Source: Pleurodeles waltl
Lineage: Eukaryota > Chordata > Amphibia > Caudata > Salamandridae
Assembly: GCF_031143425.1 (NCBI RefSeq)
Contig: NC_090450.1
Coordinates: forward strand, 218,561,442 to 218,625,441
Reading direction: 5' to 3'
DNA: 64,000 nucleotides
Made by a program: the position numbers and the translations under genes. Of the stretch, positions 47,425 to 56,478 are shown one piece after another; the first letter of the stretch is position 1; each line of letters starts with the position of its first letter. A model generated the notes under the pieces. The model did not search any database. It was given only the letters and a program-made list of their open reading frames with translations, and had not been told where the DNA came from.

Positions 47425-48047
47425 GACCCAGATTTATAAGAATACTGATGCGCCAGATTTCTTGTTCCCCGCCACCTAAAGACACCAGGGGTGCGCTGTA
47501 TTTACAATACAGCGCACCATGACACACGTTTGGCCAGTAGTGACGCTAATGGAGCAAAGTTGAAGGAGGCCCATTGATTTCAATGGGTGTGTCCTTTTAA
47601 TGCTTGCTTTGAGCAGGCTCTAAAATTTGTAGATTTCATTGTGCCATTTTTGCGGACTTCCTAACGCCGAAACGCCCTACTTGCATACATTATGGGGGTT
47701 ATTCTAACTTTGGAGGAGGTGTTAATCCATCCCAAAAGTGATGGAAAAGTGACGGATTTACCACCAGCCGTATTACGAGTCCATTATATCCTATGGAACT
47801 CGTAATACGGCTGGTGGTATATCCGTCACTTTGCCGTCACTTTTGGGACGGATTAACACTCCTCCAAAGTTAGAATAACCCCCTATGTCTGGTGCAGGCA
47901 TAATGTGGTGCAAGGGGTCGCAAAGTGGTGCAATGCATACGTTGTAGATATGGTGCAGTGATTTTTGCCTCGTTGAGCTACATTAGTTTAAAAATAAATT
48001 GCAATACTGTGGCACAAGGAGGCGCTAGGGCCTTGTAAATCTGGCCC
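47425..48047. mobile_element. TIR element (623 bp) with a nested MITE, target duplication TTA
   Basis: GACCCAGATTTATAAG at the left and CTTGTAAATCTGGCCC at the right are inverted ends. TTA occurs at 47422-47424 and 48048-48050, the TWA duplication typical of PIF/Harbinger. A 190-bp palindromic MITE sits inside it. No coding sequence. Confidence 0.82.
47694..47883. mobile_element. Palindromic MITE (190 bp), target duplication TAT
   Basis: GGGGGTTATTCTAACTTTGG and its complement bound a nearly complete hairpin: the two halves match through ACGGCTGGTGGT/ACCACCAGCCGT up to a short centre at about 47779-47797. TAT lies at 47691-47693 and 47884-47886. The left arm carries a longer AAAAGTGATGG segment than the right. 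Confidence 0.9.
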
Positions 48048-48109
48048 TTAGTACAGAATATTGATGTCATATATATACATATTTTTTGCTTACGATTTTC
48101 TAACATACA

Positions 48110-48587
48110 GGGGGAAGCCGCCCGCCTGGCGGGAACCGCCAGAAGACCGTACCGCGGTCAAAAGACCGCAGCGGTCATTCTGACTTTCCCGCTGGGCTGG
48201 CGGGCGACCACCAAAAGGCCGCCCACCCGCCCAGCGGGAAAGCCCCAGCAACGAGGATGCCGGCTCCGAATGTGGCATGGGCACTGCAGGGGCCCCCAGG
48301 GGCCCCACGACACCCGTTCCAGCCATCCTGTTTCTGGCGGTGAAAACCACCAGAAACAGGATGGCGGGAAGGGGGTCGGAATCCCCATGGCGGCGCTGCT
48401 TGCAGCGCCGCCGTGGAGGATTCCCTGGAGCCGCGGGAAACCGGCGGGAAACCGCCGGTTTCCCTTTTCTGACCGCGGCTGTACCGCCGCGGTCAGAATG
48501 GCCCCAGAAGCACCGCCAGCCTGTTGGCGGTGCTTCCGCGGTCGTTGGCCCTGGCGGTCCATGACCGCCAGGGTCAGAATGACCCCC
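48110..48587. mobile_element. GC-rich MITE (478 bp), Harbinger-related
   Basis: The right end GGTCAGAATGACCCCC and left GGGGGAAGCCGCCC are imperfect inverted ends with ACA on both sides (48107-48109 and 48588-48590). Internal inverted pairs include GCCATCCTGTTTCTGG/CCAGAAACAGGATGGC at 48322-48365 and ACCGCCAGGG segments. The subterminal ACCGCCAACAGGCTGGCGG (reverse, about 48510-48530) is shared with the MITE at 21775 and the Harbinger termini. It is much GC-richer than its AT-rich surroundings. Confidence 0.8.
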
Positions 48588-48590
48588 ACA

Positions 48591-49784
48591 GTGTGTTAGG
48601 GCGCCAGCCAAGCTGAAGATGTAAGCAGATGGATGATAAAGACAACGATACAGTGGTACCAGGGCCCAGAGACCTGAAGAGGCCACGGTCTCTGATTATT
48701 GCTTTTAATTTTAATACCTAAACAGACAAGCTCGATTTTTATTGCTCTCACTAGGGTCTAGGGCACCCCCGCTACACCCCTGAGAATCCGCCTTGTCCCA
48801 AATCTAATAGGAGTGCAGCAGGTATGGTACCAAAACATAATTGCCAAAATATCCTCAGGCATAAATATTAACTTCTAAATATTGTTTATAATGTTATTGA
48901 CATATAGCAGCTAATATTAGCAAATCCTCAAATGATGGGAAGATCTTTTAGGGCATGATATCTGTGTCAGACAATATTCAGAATGCAATATTCTGGGAAT
49001 ATGACCGACTAGATGGTCAAGATTACAGTCCTGTTGGGTCTAAAGGTGAATTTAAATACCTGGTTCACAGAGTCAGCTTATATTCGTAAACAGTGACAAT
49101 TGGAGTGAAGCCCACCAGCAACTGTAAACCGGAATAGAGCATGTTTTTTGGGAGGACTAATGCGCTTTAAGTGCATCTTCCTACAAGTACAAATCAGGTT
49201 AATGGCAGCGTTTATTGATAGCGTATCTGACCTTAATAAGAAAACTTACAAGGGGACGTGAATAGGTCGATGAACCTTTTGACTTGCAATTAAGATGTTC
49301 TTACCATAGATCCAGTATAATCAATAAGCAAATACACAATAATTAATAATCATTAGTAATCAATGACCAATAATCAATGGAGTCAGTAATTGTCACGCAC
49401 CATGACCTTTCAGTCATGAATAACCACACTTTTAGTAAAAGTTTAAAATATATGATTTCTCTATATTAGCAATACTAAGGCCATGTAGATTAATCTCAAA
49501 ATAAAATAAAACGTATACAGAAACAACACTGGTTGTCCAAAGTGTGGAGGAAACGCAATCTAATTAAAGCTTGAACTGCAACACATTCTAAAGTTATGGT
49601 GTAAATCAATAGCAAAGTCAAACTGCATCTAGGAAATGAAGAACAGGAAGTTTAGCAGAGATATTCATCAAGCATTAGTCCCTGTTATCATAAGTGAGGA
49701 TTTTTAACTAACGTGAGATTAGCATCAGCATGTTGGGCTTCATGCAAAACAGTTTAGTAACACAAATTTTGAAAAATATCTAAC
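48591..49784. other. Unassigned stretch
   Basis: AT-rich sequence with no long open frame. I found no match to other parts of the window, no TIR, LTR or coding motif. Confidence 0.4.
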
Positions 49785-49787
49785 TAT

Positions 49788-50710
49788 GGGGCATATTTAT
49801 ACTCCGTTTGCGCCGGAATTGCGTCGTTTTTTTTTACGCAATTCCGACGCAAAACTAACTCCATATTTATACTTTGGCGTTAGACGCGTCTAGCGCCAAA
49901 GTCCATGGAGTTTGCGTAATTTTTTAGCGTGGACACCTACTTTGCGTTAATGAGATGCAAGGTAGGCGTTCCCGTCTAAAAAATTGACTCCGAGGCATGT
50001 GCGCCGTATTTACACTCCCGGACAAAATTCACGCCCGGGAGTGGGCGGGTCAAAAAAAATGACGTACGGCCACTATTGCGCCGTTTTTTAGCGCCTGGAA
50101 AAGGCAGGCGTTAAGGGACCTGTGGGCTCGGAAGGAGCCCAGAGGTGCCCTCCCATGCCCCCAGGGACACCCCCTGTCACCCTTGCCCACCCCAGGAGGA
50201 CACCCAAGGCTGGAGGGACCCATCCCAGGGACATTAAGGTAAGTTCAGGTAAGTGTTTTTTTTTTTGTTTTTTTGTGGCATAGGGGGGCCTGATTTGTGC
50301 CCCCCTACATGCCACTATGCCCAATGGCCATGCCCAGGGGACATAAGTCCCCTGGGCATGGCCATTGGGCAAGGGGGCATGACTCCTGTCTTTGCTAAGA
50401 CAGGAGTCATTTCTATGGGGGTTGGGAGTAGAAAAAAATGGCGCAAATCGGGTTGAGGCGAAAAATTTGCCTCAACCTGACTTGCCCCATTTTTTGATGC
50501 CCAAGCCCCATATCCCCCTACGCCGGCGCTGCCTGGTGTACGTCGTTTTTTTCCACGCACACCAGGCAGCGCCGGTGGCTAACGCCGGCTAACGTCATTG
50601 ATTAAATACGGCGCCCGCATGGCGCTTCAGAATTGCGTTAGCCGGCGCTAATTTTTTTTACGCAAAACTGCGTTAGCGCAGTTTTGCGTCAAAAAGTATA
50701 AATATGGCCC
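49788..50710. mobile_element. Multi-hairpin TIR element (923 bp), target duplication TAT
   Basis: Ends GGGGCATATTTATAC and GTATAAATATGGCCC are flanked by TAT (49785-49787 and 50711-50713). It is collinear with 33816-34730 over its whole length, including the hairpins around CCCAGGGGACATAAGTCCCCTGGG (about 50330-50360), ACTCCTGTCTTTGCTAAGACAGGAGT (about 50380-50410) and the AAAACTGCGTTAGCGCAGTTTT end hairpin. Two copies of the same element in one window define the family. Confidence 0.92.
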
Positions 50711-50713
50711 TAT

Positions 50714-52590
50714 GTCTCTATCAAAATAGTGCAGTTGGTACCTAGAAAGAAAAAACAAATAGGCATAATAATCACAGTCTGGATATACCTATCCTCAGGG
50801 TGGATCAGCAAAGCAGAATCAGTCTTTGTCCTCAGGAAATCAGTCGATCAGCAAGGCATCAGGCTACAGCATCAGAATTGTAAAAGGGCAACGTCATTAA
50901 GCATTAAAGCTAAGCACTTCTCTAGTAAAGACGCACAAGAAATATCGACCTTTCGGTCAGCTAGCAAATGGGCAAAATGACTGCATGAAGGCAAGGGCAG
51001 AATGAGCCAGAATGTCTGAATGAACGTCTTCTCATTGTGCAGTGTTGTATATATTAAAGTTATCTAAACTATCCTCTAATTCCCCATTGGTCAGTTAATT
51101 GTATGTTTGCACTCAGTCCAATAAAACTAATATCCCAAATCTATGAATTCTAATATTTCTCCATTCTCCTATTGTTGATTGGTTCATTTTACGATGTCCT
51201 CATCACCTGGCTTGTCAGGTAACAATATTGTTGCAACTTATATTCAAGTCAGTATCTTCATTGTTCTTGAACTGGGAAAGTCAGTCTCACACACATTACA
51301 CATAAAATGTTGCATTAGCAAGAACATCATCTCCTAGTAGTCGGTTCACACGAAAAGCTGCTGTTATGAGCACATACAAACAATACAATAGACATTCACA
51401 GTTTAATTCACTTGGTCAGCATTTTGATCTAAGAAATACAGCTTTTACATGAGGCCTGGCAAAATAGGCCAAGGCACTCACTAAGTTAAGGCCTACAATT
51501 AATAAAGCTAAAGCATACTTCATAATCCTTAATATGATATATAACTGCATTAGTCGAAGACATATTCAACATTTCATATTATTAAATCATCGATTAGTAC
51601 ATTTCGTTAACATTGGTGCCCATTCTTCGTAATCACATTTTCAAACGTCTGCATTATTTCTCTAAGTTATTACATTTTCTACATAAACGTATTATTCAAA
51701 ATACACAAACACTCATTAATAAATGTTATCAGGACATATGTGCTAGAACCATCATACAATGTTTAGTGTTTCGGAGTTAATGGAGTTGCCAGACATTCCA
51801 TATCAATACCAGTGAACATCTATTTGATTTGGAGACTTCTTGCACATCTGGGAATATTGCTGTGGTTCAGTTCATCGCTGTCAAAACAGACTCCATGGGA
51901 AGGGGAAGGGAAGTCAATACGACTGTTTTGCTCCGAAAATAGTGATGGCCATGCCGTTGGGCAAACCTGTTGTTAAAATTTAGCTTATTTGCAGACGACA
52001 GGCTGAGTTGTCTAAATTGATAATTCTAGTGCTGTGATTCTTCACTATTCCATTAAAGAGTTTGTAGATCCAAGTGCGATGCGCAATAGTGACCGTGACG
52101 AAGAGGAATAACCAATGTAGGGACTGGCTGGGAAAATGAAGAGACTAGTAACTTAGAACCTACACTATCCAGCATTGCAATCCTTATGAACTCCGAAACA
52201 CACTATACCCAGACACCTTATACTCGGGAAAGTGAAGTGAGTTCCAGGTATGACAGACTGAACAGATTTACACTAGAGTGTGATGGGAGCCTGTCATGGA
52301 TGGCATTTAGGGGTCATTGGTTGGTGCAACCGCGACCTCTGGCTCACCCTCTGTGACCCATAGCATTGTGTATGAGTCCCCTGGCCTCAGAGATGGCAAA
52401 ATCCGTGCCAGGAACACAGGGGCAGCTTGTCTTCATGGATGTCGGTGGGGTTTGTCTCTTCTCGTTTTCTGAAAATGTTTTATTACAAAAACAGTGAATA
52501 ATAAGTGATTCACTATTATTGTATTAGAAATTGGAGAGCAATTAGATGAAATGTGACCTTGCCTAACAGCTGATGTAAAAAGAAAATGTG
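50714..52590. other. Unassigned stretch
   Basis: It continues the AT-rich sequence interrupted at 49787. No coding motif was recognised. On the minus strand CCAAT (51090-51086) is followed about 30 bp downstream by TTTAATATATACAAC (51058-51044), a promoter-like pair that could belong to an old LTR, but no LTR ends could be found. Confidence 0.35.
51044..51090 (-). promoter_or_regulatory. Possible CCAAT/TATA promoter on the minus strand
   Basis: GACCAATGGGG is followed by AATATATACAACACTGC at promoter-like spacing. No gene follows on the minus strand before the TIR element at 50710. A chance match is quite possible in AT-rich DNA. Confidence 0.22.
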
Positions 52591-52599
52591 TTCAAATGT

Positions 52600-53060
52600 A
52601 TGTTGTGTGTGTGCTTGTAGGTGAGTTTGTGATTATTTCAGAGAAGGCATATGTATGAGTGAAAGTGTGTGCATGTGTGTGTAAGTGAAATTGAGTGAGA
52701 GTTAATGATAGTGAGTGATAATGTGTGAGAATGTCAGGAAGTGAGTATGAGTGAGTCAGAGTGAATGAGTCCGTGAGAGTAAGACTGACTGCAACTGAGT
52801 GAATATTATAAAATGTGAAGAAGTGTTGAGGATTGTAAAAAATCAATGTAATTGAAAAAGTATGACAGTGAGAGAAAGAATGAATTTGAGTGAGGGTGAA
52901 TGCGAATGAGGAGGAAAGTGTGAGTCAGAGTGAGTGATAGTGAATGAGAGTTTTGGAGTGAGCTTAGGAGAGTGAGTGACATTAAATCAGTGAGTGCAAG
53001 ATAGTGAAAATGAGTAGTGAGTGTGAGTGAGTGAGAATGCAATGTGAATGAGTGTAGGTG
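52600..53060. repeat. Degenerate TGAG/GTGAGTGA simple repeat
   Basis: A long purine-biased stretch on the plus strand is built of imperfect GTGAGTGAG, GAGTGAATG and TGTGTGAG units. Its reverse strand gives Ser/Leu/Thr/His-rich spurious open frames. Typical decayed microsatellite. Confidence 0.8.
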
Positions 53061-53553
53061 AACATGAGTGAGAATTTTGTATTATACTTCTGAGTCAGCT
53101 AATTGCTTTGGCTTACTGAAGTCATTCTTATCTAATGGAATCACCCATGGCAAAATACTGGCACTGCAGTCCTTAGCATGACATGACAGCTGTGACAAAA
53201 TACTGGACGATTCGAGGTAAAACATAGGCCCTCATTACAACCCTGGCGGTCGGTGTTAAAGCGGCGGTAATACCGCCAACAGGCCGGCAGCAAAAAAATG
53301 GGATTACGACCATGGTGGAAACCACCAACATAGACAGGCACTTTAACACTCCAACCGCCACGGCGGTACAAACAAACAGCGCGGCGGACACCACCAATAG
53401 ACTGGCGGGAGACAATGTACCACCCACCCTATCACAACACGGCTATCCGCCACCTTTTCCGAGGTGGAACCAACACAAATAAAAACACGGGGAAAACAGT
53501 ACACAGAAGTGAAAACACTCACCTCTCCACACCCCACGAGGAACCAGGACGCC

Positions 53554-53636
53554 ATGGAGCCCGAATTGCAGATCCTGCCGGCGATGGTCTTCCTGCTCCT
53601 CTATCAGGAGCTCCAAAGACGGCGGCAACGACCACA
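53554..53636 (+). CDS. Harbinger copy 2, transposase exon 1
   Basis: ATG opens MEPELQILPAMVFLLLYQEL followed by QRRRQRPQ; the exon is 83 nt and is cut by a consensus donor (ACA|GTGAGTAC). The two leftover bases CA join with the first G after the acceptor at 63184 (GTCAATAG|GG) to form Gln and keep the frame into ARLLGQVMRW. The equivalent exon in copy 1 is also 83 nt with the same donor, although the two have drifted. This argues that it is a real exon. The intron would be about 9.5 kb here, of which about 5.2 kb is the later insertion. Splicing itself is inferred. Confidence 0.6.
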
Positions 53637-54064
53637 GTGAGTACTGCACCTACAACACAGGGGAGGGGGGGGAGTGACACACACACACAACATGCAACAC
53701 CCCCACCCCCACCCTCACTCACAAAACCATACACACAAATACATGCTGCAACATTACATATACACCCCCACCCCCCCTTGAATAACACAAGGACAAAAGG
53801 AAATGATTGTAATCAATAAAAATCCATTATTCAAAAGTCAAAATCCAGTATATACAAATATGTACACCAACTACACAAGTCTGGATAGTGCACCAATCAT
53901 TGTCCGTGGACCATTGGGCCCAAAATGCATGGGCGAGGCCCACACATGAGACCTGACTCCAAACGGAGAGAACACTGGAGGGGCATCACATAGAAAATAT
54001 ACAGGCACCTGAGGGGGAGGGGGGCACCTCAGCCTGATGAACGCACGATGCCACTGCTCCATGA

Positions 54065-54373
54065 GGGGGCTCCATGCCCATTGACGTTTCCTGGGGAGTG
54101 CAAAGCCACAGTCTCTCAAGTCTTTTCAGTGGGTGGTTTGCCCACTGCTTTATCCTGGGGAGGGCAAAGCCACAGTCTCTCAAGTCTTTTCAATGGGTGG
54201 TTTGCCCACTGCTTTATCCTGGGGAGTGTAAAGCCACAGTCTCTCAAGTCTTTTCAGTGGGTGGTTTGCCCACTGCTTTATCCTGGGGAGTGCAATGCCA
54301 CAGTCTCTCAAGTCTTTTCAGTGGGTGGTTTGCCCACTGCTTTATCCTGGGGAGTGCAAAGCCACAGTCTCTA
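54065..54373 (-). repeat. 64-bp tandem repeat of the Harbinger family
   Basis: About five units with period 64 carry CCACAGTCTCTCAAGTCTTTT, GTGGTTTGCCCACTG and TTTATCCTGGGGAG blocks. The reverse complement of the unit is repeated in copy 1 at 35730-36130. The array stops at CACAGTCTCT, where the Penelope-like element begins. Confidence 0.88.
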
Positions 54374-54564
54374 AAGTGGATAACAGTCTCAACAAACAGC
54401 TGTCAGAGCACTCATGAAAATAAAATTTAAGAGTATGATGATGTAATAGATCCTCTGTATGGAAAGCAATCACGCCAAGCTCTGGTTCAGGATAGATTTA
54501 TTTCTTGAAGCAGTTCAATCATAATAGAGAAATGTCCTTGGAAATCATATACAATTAGCCACCA

Positions 54565-54621
54565 CAGCCAACATGTGTTTCGTCCAATGAGAGATCCCTC
54601 TCACGGACTTCATCAGGGCTG
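54565..54621 (-). ncRNA. Hammerhead ribozyme (Penelope-like type)
   Basis: Minus strand: CAGCC, the core CTGATGA, stem II formed by GTCC...GGAC with an inner GTGAGAG/CTCTCAT helix, the core GAAA, then a very short stem III (AC acat GT), cleavage base T, and GGCTG pairing with the opening CAGCC as stem I. All catalytic core positions are present. The minimal stem III is what is known for ribozymes in Penelope-like elements, where they process transcripts at the pseudo-LTR. Activity is inferred from the fold. Confidence 0.85.
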
Positions 54622-56478
54622 TAAAAATGAAAACACATTTGTATCTAAGTACATGTCATTACCGACAGGCAAGTTAAGAGCAGAAGTTATCGTGAAATTT
54701 GTGCAAGTCAAAACATGCTATAAGTGACTTAATCACCCAAAATTTGAACAATAAATTTTTTTTTTTAAAATGTAATTTTTTTTTGCTACAATCCATTTAT
54801 AAAGGGTCAACATCTTAAGTCAAGTTCCCCTAGCTAGTAAATACTCGACTATTTAGGAATATATCACCATGTGATGATATGTGTCAAGTGAATTATAGAT
54901 GAATATGAGCGTCACCAGAATGAGAGATGTAAAGAAAGTATACCTATGCGTATATATACACAGAATAAGAGGAAGAAGGAAAGAGAGAAAAAGACCTTTA
55001 TCCCACAGAAATACATTATCGTAGGATCAGGAAGATCAATAGAAATAAATATAAATAAATATAAAGTACCGGTCCTACAGTACTAGATATCCCGATCTGA
55101 TGTTGCACGGAAATGTATCCAAAACTATAATTAAATCGGAACTATGAACCCCATCAGAGTTAAGACATACCTTAAAGTCAGTTACGGCCTGTGTTCAATG
55201 GTACTCTTATCGTGGTCTAGGCAAGCTATAAAGGCAATAAGTGCGAGTGACTATTGTGATGTCTAATCATAATGTGAAGTCTAGTAAAATTAACCGTGCC
55301 ATCACGTCTAATAATGACCAATCCGGTCTAACACTGACCTCGTATGGTGAACGCAATTATTTATCACATCACGGTATATAACTGCTGGAGTCCTAATACA
55401 TAATCTGCAATCGAAATAGAGGAAACGAGTGCCATCATTCCGAATATAGTAAGAAAAAACTCGATAGAAATACTACTCAACGTTATGCTCGAGTATTTAA
55501 ATTCACAACACCCCTCAGGAACGCTCACCTTACTTAAATGTGCCAGTATCATTATGGGAACAACGCAGTCGTGGTCAAATCATTGCACGGCATTCCCTAT
55601 GACTGAGATCTGTCATCGTAGAACGAGCGTCTGAAAGCCGGCGCTTTTGTTTGTGATCACGTTCTTAATATCAACATAGAAGAGGGACTAAAGACAGCGC
55701 ACTGGTAAAAGGACAGGCGCCATCTTTAAAGGGAGTGATATGCAGTAAAAATTGTAAGCGAACAAGTGCAACCTATTACTGAGCCCAAAATTGACATCTG
55801 ACACTTGCAGAAGAGTAAAGAGACGACCATTGGTCATTAACATCAGCAAGTAACAATATAAAGGAAGAGAAACTAACTACTTGTACAAAAACTAATCTAT
55901 TAGGGGCATCGTTACCACTGGAGCACACTGAAAACAATTAAAACAGATACCGGATTAGCCTAGTCTTAGAAACGACTGATAATGTCTTAGGCCCAATATC
56001 TAACCCAGAATGTAAAGAAAGTATATTGATATAATAACCACTACCTAATTAGATACGAGAGTAATTAAGGGAAATCAGAGACAAGATATTACAGCAAGTA
56101 AATGAAATGTAAGCCATCGTTAGTTATACAGGACACACAAAATCAAAAAATCACAAGGTGTTTAACCTGGAAGTGCAAGTTCTGAGAGAGTGCGTTTCTA
56201 GTAATCAATATATAACAATATTATTGATAATCTACTATGATACATCCAAGTTAGTCCATAGTGTGCCCTAAAGAGAAGTTTACATATTGTTCATATATGT
56301 GAAGCATCATACATACAATGTGCCACGTTGGGCAAGATACAACATATCTTCCAATAGATATAGACACCGTACAGCATGGAAGAGAGTTAGTGAGGAAATC
56401 ATCATAAAAAGAACAAAGTTGGGGATTATGATATACAGAGCAGTGAATAAATATTCATTCACAACTTTAATCAGTATC

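Noticed and set aside
48090..48686. 198-codon minus-strand open frame and overlapping GC-rich frames.
   Set aside because: They lie in the GC-rich MITE and run beyond its ends. Composition is that of inverted repeats, without domain motifs.
52592..53042. Ser/Leu/His-rich minus-strand frames resembling a secreted protein.
   Set aside because: Pure translation of a degenerate TGAG-type microsatellite.
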